Shown: piece after piece, positions 1-8,083 of the stretch | Layout of the letters: the number at the start of each line of letters is the position of its first letter | Numbering within the stretch: position 1 is the first letter of the stretch | Assembly (NCBI RefSeq): GCF_000494755.1 | Contig: NC_022657.1 | Span: 2,518,001-2,582,000, forward strand | DNA from: Amorphoplanes friuliensis DSM 7358 | Lineage (GTDB): Bacteria > Actinomycetota > Actinomycetes > Mycobacteriales > Micromonosporaceae | Direction: 5' to 3' | Length of the DNA: 64,000 bases | Notes under the pieces: model-generated | Database searches by the model: none | What the model was told of the DNA's origin: nothing | What the model saw: only the letters and a program-made list of their open reading frames with translations | Position numbers and translations under genes: made by a program

Positions 1-314
1 GAACCGGTGACCGCCGGGAACCGCGTGGCCCAGTCGACGGCCTCCTGCCTCGAGGCGACCTCGAGCAGGAAGTACCCGCCGAACAGTTCCCTGGTGCTGC
101 CGTACGGTCCGTCGGTGACCACCGGGGATTCACCGCTGAAGTCGACCACCACACCGCGGGCCGGCTCGTCGAGCCCTTCGGCCGCGAGCAGCACACCGGC
201 TTTGATCATCTCCTCGATGAACTGCCCGGTCGCCGCCATCGCCTCGTCGATCGAGGCCATCATGGCCGCGTTCGACGCGTCGGTACCCCGCATGATCAGC
301 ATGTACTTCGACAA
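1..314 (-). CDS. YCII/DGPF-family protein, C-terminus cut by window edge
   Basis: About 104 residues are present and the C-terminus lies off the left edge. The translation begins (L)SKYMLIMRGTDAS and contains the VDFSGESPVVTDGPYG stretch and the GGYFLLEVASRQEAVDWA helix, typical of YCII-related (DGPFAETKE) proteins. These are small ferredoxin-fold proteins often linked to ECF sigma factors or of unknown enzymatic role. I place the start at a TTG at 314, because GAGGA lies about seven bases upstream and SKYM is the usual family N-terminus. An ATG at 302 is the alternative. No sigma-factor gene is visible on this side. Family assignment is good; function is unknown. Confidence 0.8.
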   Translation of the reverse strand, partial: MSKYMLIMRGTDASNAAMMASIDEAMAATGQFIEEMIKAGVLLAAEGLDEPARGVVVDFSGESPVVTDGPYGSTRELFGGYFLLEVASRQEAVDWATRFPAVTG

Positions 315-404
315 CTCGGTCTCCTCGTGCGCCGGGCCTCGCTCGGGCCCTGTCCTGCACGCGTCGAACGAGCGCCGCGCGGATCGACACGGCCCGGGCT
401 GTTT

Positions 405-1346
405 TCAGCCGGCGGGGAAGTAGTGCCCGTTGTCGAGGTCGGCGAGCAGTCCGGGCTGAGCGGGTTCCCAGCCCAGCGTCCGGCGGGTGATGAGGTTGGA
501 CGCCGGGAGATCGAGCGTGACCAGGTTGGCGAGGAAACCGAAGTAGCCCGGCAGCATCAGCACGTCGGCGGGAATGCTCACGGCGGGCAGCCCCAGCCGG
601 CTGCCGATGGCCTCGGCGATCGCGCGTACCGTGATGCCCTCGTCCTCGATCGCGTGCCAGTACCGGCCGGCCGGTCCCTGTTCCAGCGCCAGCCGGAACA
701 GCGACGCGACATCGCGGATGTGCACGGCCTGCCACAGGTTCTGCCCGTCGCCGGGGTAACCGACGACGCCCTTCTCCTGGGCCAGCGCGATCAGCAGCGG
801 GAGGAAGCCCGCACTGTCGGTCGTGCTGTGCGCGATGGGGGGAATGCGCACGATCGAGGACCGCACTCCCTGCTCGGCGAGGCCGACCACGGTGGTCTCC
901 ACGATGTTGCGCACCCGCAGGGTGCCGCGGAACTCGTCGCCGCCGGGCAGGGCCGGGTCCTGCTCGGTGGCCGGCCGGCCCAGGTTCTCCCATCCGGGCG
1001 AGCCGATGCTGCCCGCCGCGACCAGCGGTTTTCCCGTACCCGCGAGCGCCTCGCCGAGCGCCAGCACGATCGCGAGCTCGGCGGCGGTCACGGCGTCGAT
1101 CCCGCCGGACATCATCAGCTCACGCCGCCATCCGACGTGGATGACGCCGTCGGACTCCGCGGCCGCCTGCCGCAGCCCGCCGAGGTCTTCCAGATCGCCG
1201 CGGCGCACCTTCGCGCCGAGAGCCGACAGGGCCGCCGCGGCCGTGTCCGACCGGGCCAGGCTGGTGACCTCGTGCCCGGCGGCAACGAGCTCGGGGATGA
1301 TGGCCGAACCGGCATGGCCGGTCCCACCAGTGACAAACACGCGCAT
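405..1346 (-). CDS. NAD(P)-binding SDR/epimerase-type oxidoreductase
   Basis: A 313-residue atypical or extended short-chain dehydrogenase. The N-terminal Rossmann motif is MRVFVTGGTGHAG with the glycines at 7-13, followed by the acidic GDLED segment near residue 50. A VHIRDVA segment lies in the C-terminal half, as in extended SDRs that act on nucleotide sugars or other carbonyl substrates. The usual YxxxK active-site pair is not evident, so this may be a non-canonical reductase or regulatory NAD(P) sensor. The frame is open further upstream, but the ATG at 1346 is the only start giving the conserved N-terminus. It is third in a minus-strand run with the F420-type reductase and SDR upstream, probably one transcript. 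The substrate cannot be told. Confidence 0.85.
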   Translation of the reverse strand: MRVFVTGGTGHAGSAIIPELVAAGHEVTSLARSDTAAAALSALGAKVRRGDLEDLGGLRQAAAESDGVIHVGWRRELMMSGGIDAVTAAELAIVLALGEALAGTGKPLVAAGSIGSPGWENLGRPATEQDPALPGGDEFRGTLRVRNIVETTVVGLAEQGVRSSIVRIPPIAHSTTDSAGFLPLLIALAQEKGVVGYPGDGQNLWQAVHIRDVASLFRLALEQGPAGRYWHAIEDEGITVRAIAEAIGSRLGLPAVSIPADVLMLPGYFGFLANLVTLDLPASNLITRRTLGWEPAQPGLLADLDNGHYFPAG

Positions 1347-1378
1347 GCGACTGTCCTTGTGTGTCGTGGGAGAGAACG

Positions 1379-1996
1379 TCAGAGGACTGCGGCGCCCAGG
1401 GCGGTTTCGAAGCCGGCGCCGTTGCGGGACACGCCCACCAGCAGCAGACCGGCCCATTCCAGGGCGTGGGCCATCCCGAGATCTCCGGCGTCGAGGGCCC
1501 GCATGTCCAGGCTCTCCAGGAACGCCGCCACACGGGCCTTGGCCTCGGTGCTGTCGGCGGCGAAGAACGCATCCATGGGCTTGTCCTGGGCCAGGACACC
1601 GCCGTAGATCGTGTTGAACGCCTTCACGACGTGGGCGCCCTCGGGGGCCTTGGCCGCGATCTGCTGGGCCACCGAGTTGCCCGGGGAGGTGGCCAGTCCG
1701 TCACCGTTGGCGTTGAACGGGTTGGTGATGTCGACGACGATCTTGCCGGCCAGTGCGTCGCCGTAGTGCGCGACCACGTCGACCGCGCCGGCGTACAGGA
1801 CAGCCAGGACGACGATGTCACCCGCCGGCCGGGATCCGTACGCGCCGACTGTGGCGCCGTTGCCGATCCCGTCGGCGAGTGCCTGAGCCTTGGCGGTGGT
1901 GCGGCTCATGAACTCGACGGTGTGGCCGTGCTTGACCGCGCGGGTGCCGATGGCCGTGGCCATGTTGCCCGAGCCAATGATGCTGATGCTGGTCAT
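1379..1996 (-). CDS. NADPH-dependent F420 reductase-family NAD-binding protein
   Basis: A 205-residue protein of the F420-dependent NADP reductase/NADP-binding oxidoreductase family. It starts MTSISIIGSGNMATAIG, a Rossmann GxGxMA motif. It then has the DITNPFN segment around residue 90 and VVKAFNTIYGG around 122-132, which in relatives lines the cofactor cleft. Such proteins either transfer hydride between NADPH and F420 or act as standalone NADP-binding reductases. The C-terminal part is short and I cannot tell whether F420 is bound. It lies 32 bases upstream of the epimerase-like gene and 38 bases downstream of the SDR on the same strand, so co-transcription is likely. Confidence 0.82.
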   Translation of the reverse strand: MTSISIIGSGNMATAIGTRAVKHGHTVEFMSRTTAKAQALADGIGNGATVGAYGSRPAGDIVVLAVLYAGAVDVVAHYGDALAGKIVVDITNPFNANGDGLATSPGNSVAQQIAAKAPEGAHVVKAFNTIYGGVLAQDKPMDAFFAADSTEAKARVAAFLESLDMRALDAGDLGMAHALEWAGLLLVGVSRNGAGFETALGAAVL

Positions 1997-2034
1997 GATG
2001 TGTCTCCTGCTGTGGATGGATCGGATGGTCGTGG

Positions 2035-2769
2035 TCAGATCACGGTGGAGCCGCCGTCGGCGACCAGTTCCATGCCGTTGACGTAGCTGGAGTCGTCCGA
2101 GGCCAGGAACAGCGCGACGGACGCGATCTCCTCGGGGCGGCCCATCTCACGCCGCGGGATGACGGACTCGAACTGCGCCTTCATCTGCGCGTCCATCACT
2201 TCCCGCATCAGCGGTGTGGCGACCTGGCCGGGGGTCAGTACGTTCACCCGGATCTTGCGGTCCCGGAGCTCCGACACCCAGACCCGTGCGTAGGCGGGCA
2301 GGACGGCTTTGCTGGCGGCGTACGCACTCCAGCCGGGGTAGCCGCGCAGTGACGCGTTCGACCCGGTCATGAAGATCGAGCCGCCGTCGTTGAACAGTGG
2401 CAGCGCCTTCTGGACCGTGAACAGCGTGCCGCGGGCGTTCAGCGAGAAGGCGGCATCGAAGTGCTCCTCGGTGATCTCGCCGAGCCGGCCCTGCGCGCCC
2501 ACCCCGGCGCTGGCCCACAACACGTCGATCGAGCCCTTTTCCTGCTCGACCGTGGCGAACAAACGGTCCAGGTCGTTGAGGTCGGCCGCATCACCCTGCA
2601 CGCCGGTCACGTTGTGGCCGATCAGCTTGACGGCTTCGTCGAGCGCGTCCTGGTGCCGGCCCGAAATGAAAACGTGGGCTCCCTCGTCGACGAACAGTTT
2701 TGCACCGGCCAGCGCCATTCCACTGGTCGCACCGGTGATTACGGCAACCTTGCCATCGAGCTTTCCCAC
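2035..2769 (-). CDS. SDR-family oxidoreductase
   Basis: A 244-residue classical short-chain dehydrogenase. TGATSGMALA (residues 12-21) is the nucleotide-binding loop, although the usual GIG is GMA here. ASAG sits near 88, a YAASK catalytic Tyr/Lys pair near 150, and the C-terminus reads VNGMELVADGGSTVI. I take the GTG at 2769 as start because CAGGAG precedes it at good spacing and GKLDGKVAVITG is the family N-terminus. A longer open frame runs further upstream into the LysR coding region but carries no SDR features. It is the first gene of the minus-strand trio and is divergent from a LysR regulator, the usual arrangement for a LysR target. The substrate is unknown. Confidence 0.9.
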   Translation of the reverse strand: MGKLDGKVAVITGATSGMALAGAKLFVDEGAHVFISGRHQDALDEAVKLIGHNVTGVQGDAADLNDLDRLFATVEQEKGSIDVLWASAGVGAQGRLGEITEEHFDAAFSLNARGTLFTVQKALPLFNDGGSIFMTGSNASLRGYPGWSAYAASKAVLPAYARVWVSELRDRKIRVNVLTPGQVATPLMREVMDAQMKAQFESVIPRREMGRPEEIASVALFLASDDSSYVNGMELVADGGSTVI

Positions 2770-2896
2770 AATTGCTCCTGTTTCCCCGTATCGAATTTGC
2801 TTTCGGTATCGAGCGTGCCATCGGCCCGAACAGGTTGTCCAAGACCTCTTTCGGTCGTTGCGATACCCTTGGGGCATTGCCGGACCGGGAGGCTCC
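2770..2896. promoter_or_regulatory. Divergent SDR/LysR intergenic region with GTATCG repeats
   Basis: The 127-base gap between the divergent SDR and LysR starts carries the hexamer GTATCG twice in direct orientation (2788-2793 and within GGTATCG at 2805-2811). It also carries the inverted copy CGATACC at 2861-2867, so GGTATCG and CGATACC form a separated inverted repeat. LysR proteins bind such dyads between themselves and their targets. This is a candidate only; no convincing -35/-10 pair was assigned. Confidence 0.4.
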
Positions 2897-3799
2897 ATGG
2901 ATCTGGACCTGCGCAAGCTGCGCTACTTCGCCGCCGTCGCCGACACGCTGCACTTCGGCCGGGCCGCCGAGGAGCTGCACATCGCTCAGCCGGTGCTCAG
3001 CCGGCAGATTCGCGCACTGGAACACGATCTGGGCACCCCGCTGCTGATCAGGGACAGCCACGGCGTGGCGCTGACCGACGCCGGCCGGCAACTGCTCAGT
3101 GACGCCGGCCCGCTGCTGGCCTCCGCGCACGCTGTGCGCCGCCGGGTGACCGTGGCCGCGCGGGGCAGCCGCCGGCTGATGGTCGGCTTCCGGGCGGGCA
3201 TCGCGGTCACCCCGGCGGTACGCCGTTTTGCCACCCGGCACCCGGACGTGCTGGTCGACGTGCAGCGCATCGAGGGTGACGAGCAGGCCGCGCTGCTGCT
3301 CGACGGCCGCATCGACGTCGGCTACGTGCGGCTGCCCATCGTCGAGACCGGCCTGCGCGTCACCCCGCTGTACACCGAGCCGCGGGTGGCGGTGCTGCCC
3401 TCGGGCCACCGGTTCGCCGGCAAGGAGCAGATCACCGAGGCCGATCTGGCGGGGGAGTCGCTGCTCTGGCCCACCAGTATCCAGCCGACCCGGCGCCCGC
3501 ACCCCGACGCCGGATACCGGGTGCGCGGGGTGGACGAGACGCTCGAGCACGTCGCGGCCGGCCGGGGCATCTCTTTCCTGGCCCGTTCGGCGACCGTTTT
3601 TTATTCGCATCCCGACGTCAGCTTTGTGCCCATTCCGGAATTGGCCCCCGACCAGGTTTGCCTCGCGGTGGCGGCATCGCGCCATTCACCACTGGTCGAC
3701 GACTTTTTCGCCGCGGCTCAGGCGACAGCCGACATCACGGCCGAATGTGGCAACTACGAAATGTGGCAGTCGGGAAATGACGCCGTTCCCCAGCATTGA
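2897..3799 (+). CDS. LysR-family transcriptional regulator
   Basis: A 300-residue LysR-type regulator. Residues 1-60 are the winged helix-turn-helix (MDLDLRKLRYFAAVADTLHF, then AAEELHIAQPVLSRQIRALE). From about 90 onward is the periplasmic-binding-protein-like effector domain, with LDGRIDVGYVRLP typical of it. The ATG at 2897 is preceded by GGGAGG. It is divergent from the SDR/F420-reductase/epimerase genes, which are its likely targets. The effector is unknown. The C-terminal tail is a little longer than usual (ECGNYEMWQSGNDAVPQH). Confidence 0.93.
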   Translation: MDLDLRKLRYFAAVADTLHFGRAAEELHIAQPVLSRQIRALEHDLGTPLLIRDSHGVALTDAGRQLLSDAGPLLASAHAVRRRVTVAARGSRRLMVGFRAGIAVTPAVRRFATRHPDVLVDVQRIEGDEQAALLLDGRIDVGYVRLPIVETGLRVTPLYTEPRVAVLPSGHRFAGKEQITEADLAGESLLWPTSIQPTRRPHPDAGYRVRGVDETLEHVAAGRGISFLARSATVFYSHPDVSFVPIPELAPDQVCLAVAASRHSPLVDDFFAAAQATADITAECGNYEMWQSGNDAVPQH

Positions 3800-3879
3800 G
3801 TCTTTTCGCGGGGATAAATCACTCCCGCTGGAGCCGCTCGTAGGCGAGGATGGCGGGATGCTTCCCCGCAGAGAAGGCC

Positions 3880-4284
3880 ATGCCGCGTAAGCCCCCGAAG
3901 AGGCTGCGCCGGCCGGACCACGGACCGGCCCCGCAACCGCAGATCGACGGACTGTCCGCCCGCACCCACGCCGCCATCCGCTACGTCGAGGATGTTCATT
4001 ACTGGCCCGGCGCGGTCGCCCGAGCCCTGGCCGGGTACCAGTACCTGCTGCGTGAACCGGGCCGCTGGCTGCCCGGTGACCCGGTGATCAGCCCGGGCCT
4101 GGAACCGGAAGCCGACCGCAGCGCCCTGCAGGACATGATGGCAAAACTGCCCCCGGAGCCCCGCCGCGAGCTCGAACTGCTGCTGGCGCCCCTCGACGAC
4201 GACTACATGCGCCGTACTCTGCCGGAACCCGGTGAGAACCCGACCCCGGACCAGCGATGGCGGTGGCGCGACCGCGAGGTGTGA
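3880..4284 (+). CDS. Hypothetical protein, 134 aa
   Basis: I do not recognise this gene. The product is basic and proline-rich at the N-terminus (MPRKPPKRLRRPDHGPAPQP), then has a helical middle (THAAIRYVEDVHYWPGAVARALAGYQYLL) and an acidic LEPEADRSALQDMMAKLPPEP segment. It has no membrane segment or signal peptide. The ATG at 3880 follows AGAAGG at proper spacing; a start 30 bases upstream is possible but has no ribosome site. It ends just before a strong hairpin and is convergent with the chloroperoxidase-like gene. Confidence 0.7.
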   Translation: MPRKPPKRLRRPDHGPAPQPQIDGLSARTHAAIRYVEDVHYWPGAVARALAGYQYLLREPGRWLPGDPVISPGLEPEADRSALQDMMAKLPPEPRRELELLLAPLDDDYMRRTLPEPGENPTPDQRWRWRDREV

Positions 4285-4289
4285 CGAAC

Positions 4290-4318
4290 GGCCCCTCGCC
4301 CACCTCGGGCGAGGGGCC
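4290..4318. terminator. Bidirectional hairpin terminator
   Basis: A perfect 11-bp stem (GGCCCCTCGCC paired with GGCGAGGGGCC) around a 7-base loop. It sits 6 bases after the stop at 4284 and 10 bases before the stop of the opposing gene at 4328. It lacks a U-tract, as is common in actinomycetes. Its position between convergent genes supports a shared terminator. Confidence 0.8.
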
Positions 4319-4327
4319 GGGTTCAGC

Positions 4328-5152
4328 TCAGGACTGCAGCCACGCGAGCAGGTCGGCGTTGATGGTGTCGGCCTGGGTGGTCGGCATGCCGTGCGGGAAG
4401 CCCGGGTACGACTTGAGCGTGCTGTTCTGCAGCAGCTGCGCCGACAGCGGACCGGCGTCGGCGTAGGGAACGACCTGGTCGTCCTCGCCGTGCATGACCA
4501 GCGCCGGAACGGTGATCTTCTTGAGGTCCTCGGTGAAGTCGGTCTGCGAGAACGCGACCACACCGTCGTAGTGGGCCTTGGCGCCGCCCATCATGCCCTG
4601 ACGCCACCAGTTGGCGACGATCGCTTCGACCGGCTCGACGCCGGGGCGGTTGAAACCGTAGAACGCGGTCGACGCCAGCTCGCGGTAGAACTCCGAGCGG
4701 TGCGTGGCGACCTGGGTCTGGATGTCGTCGAACACCTTCTTGGGCAGTCCGCCCGGGTTCGACTCGGTCTGCACCATGATCGGCGGCACGGCGCTGATCA
4801 GCACGGCCCGGGCGACCCGCTCCTGCCCGTGCTTGGCGATGTAGTGCACCACCTCGCCACCACCGGTGGAGTGCCCGACGTGGATGGCGTCGTGCAGGTC
4901 GAGGTGCGCGGTCACCGCGGCCAGGTCGTCGGCGTAATGGTCCATGTCGTGGCCGTCGCTGGTCTGCGTCGACCGGCCGTGCCCGCGCCGGTCGTGGGCG
5001 ATGACGCGGTAGCCGTGCTGCAGGAAGAACATCATCTGGGTGTCCCAGTCGTCGGCCGAGAGTGGCCAGCCGTGGCTGAAGACGATCGGTTGTCCCGATC
5101 CCCAGTCCTTGTAGAAGATCTCTGTCCCGTCCGAGGTGGTGACGAAGCCCAT
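4328..5152 (-). CDS. Alpha/beta hydrolase of the non-heme chloroperoxidase/esterase type
   Basis: A 274-residue single-domain alpha/beta hydrolase. The oxyanion HG is at 27-28, the nucleophile Ser95 in GHSTGGG, the acid Asp in HGEDDQ (224/225) and His254 in FPHG. The pattern and length match bacterial cofactor-free perhydrolases, also called non-heme chloroperoxidases or arylesterases. These hydrolyse esters and can form peracids with acetate and peroxide. It is cytoplasmic, as no signal peptide is seen. The ATG at 5152 has GGAGG six bases upstream. It is monocistronic, divergent from a GNAT gene and closed by the hairpin at 4290-4318. Confidence 0.92.
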   Translation of the reverse strand: MGFVTTSDGTEIFYKDWGSGQPIVFSHGWPLSADDWDTQMMFFLQHGYRVIAHDRRGHGRSTQTSDGHDMDHYADDLAAVTAHLDLHDAIHVGHSTGGGEVVHYIAKHGQERVARAVLISAVPPIMVQTESNPGGLPKKVFDDIQTQVATHRSEFYRELASTAFYGFNRPGVEPVEAIVANWWRQGMMGGAKAHYDGVVAFSQTDFTEDLKKITVPALVMHGEDDQVVPYADAGPLSAQLLQNSTLKSYPGFPHGMPTTQADTINADLLAWLQS

Positions 5153-5282
5153 CGAGTACCTCCGTGGTGTCGTTGTCTTCCGCAGCTCAACGTACCGGGG
5201 CAGCGACCCGGCGTGTATGAGCCAGCACATACCTGCGCTGAACTGCTGAGGAACGCTGTGGCCCGGCGCGTAACATCCCGGC

Positions 5283-5789
5283 ATGGTGGCCTACCTGCGT
5301 TACGACTCTGCTTCCACGGCGCAACGTCATTCCGCGTTGGTCCGCTTGTACGCCCTGGTCTACGCGGAGCCGCCGTACCGGGAGGGCCCGGAGCAGGTGA
5401 AGCACTTCCGCACCAGGTTCACCGACGATGCGCAGCAACCCGGCTTTTCCCTCGTCACCGCCGAGGACGACGAGCGCCTGGTCGGAGCGGCCTACGGATG
5501 GACGATGCCGGCGGGCTCCTGGTGGCCGGGCGCCGACGACACGGACATCGCCGCTGTCGACAAGTTTGCGGTGCTGGAGTGGCTCGTCGATCCGCACTAC
5601 CGGTCGAAAGGGATCGGTGGCCGGCTGTTCCGGCAGCTGCTGCAGGACCGGCCGGAGCCGCTGGCCACCCTGGCCGCCGACCCCCGGTCTCCCGCCCGGG
5701 CGATCTACGCGCGAGCGGGCTGGCGGCAGGCGGGGACCCTCACCCTGGCGTGGGGCACGCCGATGGACCTGCTGGTCATCGAGACGTGA
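5283..5789 (+). CDS. GNAT-family N-acetyltransferase
   Basis: A 168-residue GNAT. The core strand-helix [22 protein letters not shown] carries the R/QxxGxG acetyl-CoA pyrophosphate loop (RSKGIG). [10 protein letters not shown] near the C-terminus is the usual beta5-alpha4 segment. The substrate is unknown. It stands alone, and its last 14 bases overlap the tail of the convergent FAD monooxygenase gene. Confidence 0.9.
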   Translation: MVAYLRYDSASTAQRHSALVRLYALVYAEPPYREGPEQVKHFRTRFTDDAQQPGFSLVTAEDDERLVGAAYGWTMPAGSWWPGADDTDIAAVDKFAVLEWLVDPHYRSKGIGGRLFRQLLQDRPEPLATLAADPRSPARAIYARAGWRQAGTLTLAWGTPMDLLVIET

Positions 5790-7017
5790 CGACCGCCGGG
5801 GCGGAGTGGCCGGCCGGCGCGATCGGTGAGGCGAGCGGGCGACGGCGCGCGCGGCTCCAGCGGCGGGCGCTGAGCGTCCAGCGCAGCAGGGTACGCGGGA
5901 CCGTGCTCTGCGTGGCCACGTGCAGCAGGTATCTCCACATCGGATATTCGCCACGGCGGTCGGACAGGGCGTAGGAGAATTGCTTGGCCGGCAGGTCGGT
6001 GTAGTCGGGCACCCGCTCGAACCATTCGCTGCTGGCCTTCGCGGCGCGTTGCAGCGGGGCCAGGGCGGCCTTGCGTGTGCTCTCGTAACGCTCCAGCGCC
6101 ACCGCCAGGGCGTCGCCGGAGGAGACCGCGTCGGCCAGGGCCATCGCGTCCTGCATGGCGAGTTTGGTGCCTGAGCCGATGGCGAAGTGGGTGGTGTGCG
6201 CGGCGTCGCCCATCAGCACCAGGTTGCCGTGGTCCCAGCGCTGGTTGGTCAGGCGGCGGAAGTTGAGCCAGCCGGTGCCGCCGACCTCGGCGCGGTGGTC
6301 GATGAGCTGCTGGCCGTTCAGGTGCGTGGCGAAGATCTGCTCCAGCTTCGCGGTACCCGCGGCGGCGTCGAGGCGGTCGAACTCCAGCCCGGCCCAGGTC
6401 TCGGGGGAGCACTCCACGATGAAGGTGCTGCGGTCGGCCGTGAACGGGTACGCGTGGAACCATACCCACCCGGCCGGGGTCTGCTCGAAGCCGAAGGTGA
6501 ACGTCTTGAACACGTGCGGCGTACCGAGCCAGATGTACTTGTTGCGCCCGGTCTCGATGTCGGCGCCGAAGTGCTCGGTGAACTGTTCACGCAGGCGGCT
6601 GCGGGCGCCGTCGCACGCGACCACCAGGTCGGCCTCCGGCAGGTCGGACAGGTCGGTCAGCTCGTCGCGGTAGTGGATCTCGACGCCGAGTTCGGCCGCG
6701 CGCTGCGCCAGGATGTCCAGCAGGATCTTGCGGCCGAGGCTGAAGCCGTACCCGGCCAGGTGGGTGGTCGCCTTGCCGGTGGCGCGCACCTCGTACTCGT
6801 CCCACTTGGCGGCGGCTTCCCAGATGCGGCTCGCGCTGACCGGGTCGTGGCGGAACAGGTCGTCGAGCAGGTCGTCCCAGAAGACGACTCCCCAGCCGTA
6901 CGTGACGCCGGCCGGGTTGCGTTCGACGACGACAACCTCGTGCGCGGGGTCGGCCAGTTTGACCAGGACCGCGAAGTACAGACCGGCGGGTCCGCCGCCG
7001 ACACAGTTGATCCGCAT
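5776..7017 (-). CDS. FAD-dependent monooxygenase (salicyloyl-CoA hydroxylase/VioD-like)
   Basis: A 413-residue class A flavoprotein hydroxylase. The FAD Rossmann motif GGGPAGLYFA is at 7-16, the CDGARSR (DG) motif at 135-141, and the second FAD motif GDAAHTTHFAIGSGTKLAMQ at 270-289. This last signature is characteristic of the branch containing salicyloyl-CoA 5-hydroxylase, anthraniloyl-CoA monooxygenase N-termini and the violacein enzyme VioD. The likely reaction is NAD(P)H- and O2-dependent ring hydroxylation. It starts 9 bases after the FemAB gene and is the last gene of the polysaccharide run, which is an unusual partner. The C-terminus is basic and low in complexity, and overlaps the convergent GNAT by 14 bases. 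The substrate is unknown. Confidence 0.88.
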   Translation of the reverse strand: MRINCVGGGPAGLYFAVLVKLADPAHEVVVVERNPAGVTYGWGVVFWDDLLDDLFRHDPVSASRIWEAAAKWDEYEVRATGKATTHLAGYGFSLGRKILLDILAQRAAELGVEIHYRDELTDLSDLPEADLVVACDGARSRLREQFTEHFGADIETGRNKYIWLGTPHVFKTFTFGFEQTPAGWVWFHAYPFTADRSTFIVECSPETWAGLEFDRLDAAAGTAKLEQIFATHLNGQQLIDHRAEVGGTGWLNFRRLTNQRWDHGNLVLMGDAAHTTHFAIGSGTKLAMQDAMALADAVSSGDALAVALERYESTRKAALAPLQRAAKASSEWFERVPDYTDLPAKQFSYALSDRRGEYPMWRYLLHVATQSTVPRTLLRWTLSARRWSRARRRPLASPIAPAGHSAPAVVTSR

Positions 7018-7026
7018 GCGGGACTC

Positions 7027-8058
7027 CTAACGGTAGGACGGGAAGGTGCCGGAGAGGTCGTCCGGATCGGCGCCGGGTTTGAGCTGGGTGACGAGCGCGC
7101 GGTAGGCCTCGGGGTCGGTCACCACGCGCCAGGTGTGGAACGCGTGCCGGCTGGGGGAGAAGCCCGCCTTGTAGGAGAACAGCGAGTCGTTGCTGCCGCC
7201 CTTGCCGCCGCCGAGGTGGAAGACGGTGTCGCCGCGCGCCTTGCACCAGCGGCGTACCTCGTCGTAGAGCATCTCGTCGGCGTAGCGCTTGGGGGCGCGG
7301 CGGGTGGAGGAGACGTAGCCGGTGGCGATGCCGTCGTGCTCGAAGAACGTGTTGCCCCCGACGACCTCGTCACCTTCGAGCGCGACGGCCAGATGCATGC
7401 GGTCGCCGACCGCGTCGTGCATGGCCTCGAGGTGCTCGCGGGTGAAGAAGTAGTACGAGGTGGCACCGACCCGGCGCATGTTGTCGTGGTAGACCTCGAC
7501 CCATTCGCCGAGGCGGTCCCAGTCGTCGAAGACGACCCGGGTGCCGGCGCGCCGGGCGCGGTTGATGTGGTTGCGATGGTCGCTGCGCGTCTGGCTCCAC
7601 ATCTCGTCGAGGCTGACGGTCAGGTCCATCGACACCGTCTCCCCGTGCGCGACGAGCGTCCCGACGGTGCCCAGCGTGTCCAGTGGTGTGTGCAGCAGCG
7701 GGTGCAGCCGGACGAAGACCGACACGATCCCCTCGCCGCGCAGCGTCTCGGTCAGCGCGGCGCAGGCCCGCTGCCAGAAGGCGGTGTCGGCGGGTGCGTC
7801 GCTGACCGGGCCCGGATATCCGTACGGCGAGAGTGCGTCACGCAACGGCGTACCGGGGATGTCACGCACGATCAGCGGCATGAGCAGCCGCTTGCCGTCC
7901 TCCTCGTAGTAGTACGCGGTCGGGGTGCCGCCGTAGAGCAGTGCGTCGAGGACGACGTACTCGCTCTCGTGGTACATGTCGTGGGAGGCCTGCTGGAGAG
8001 CTTCCTTCCACTCCCGGGCCGCCGGATCGAGCAGTGCAGCGCGCGGTGCTGCCGTCAT
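7027..8058 (-). CDS. FemAB-type GNAT (acetyltransferase_6-like) in polysaccharide locus
   Basis: A 343-residue protein with the tandem-GNAT FemAB layout. It has the central SDHRNHINRARRAG helix, EVYHDNMRRVGA, then NTFFEHDGIATGYVSSTRRA and the C-terminal HLGGGKGGSNDSLFSYKAGF signature. FemAB relatives transfer amino acids from aminoacyl-tRNA to lipid II. In exopolysaccharide loci the same fold is thought to acylate or aminoacylate sugars. The start is the ATG at 8058 behind GAGGAGAGG; the open frame extends 207 bases further but into the neighbouring gene. It sits between the exported all-alpha protein and the FAD monooxygenase. A second FemAB-type gene lies at 16714. Confidence 0.82.
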   Translation of the reverse strand: MTAAPRAALLDPAAREWKEALQQASHDMYHESEYVVLDALLYGGTPTAYYYEEDGKRLLMPLIVRDIPGTPLRDALSPYGYPGPVSDAPADTAFWQRACAALTETLRGEGIVSVFVRLHPLLHTPLDTLGTVGTLVAHGETVSMDLTVSLDEMWSQTRSDHRNHINRARRAGTRVVFDDWDRLGEWVEVYHDNMRRVGATSYYFFTREHLEAMHDAVGDRMHLAVALEGDEVVGGNTFFEHDGIATGYVSSTRRAPKRYADEMLYDEVRRWCKARGDTVFHLGGGKGGSNDSLFSYKAGFSPSRHAFHTWRVVTDPEAYRALVTQLKPGADPDDLSGTFPSYR

Positions 8059-8083
8059 GGTGATGCCTCTCCTCCCGCCGGGC

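Noticed and set aside
405..1457. Longer form of the epimerase-like protein using an upstream start
   Set aside because: The extra residues are Arg/Pro-rich and lie inside the neighbouring gene; the Rossmann motif begins at the chosen ATG.
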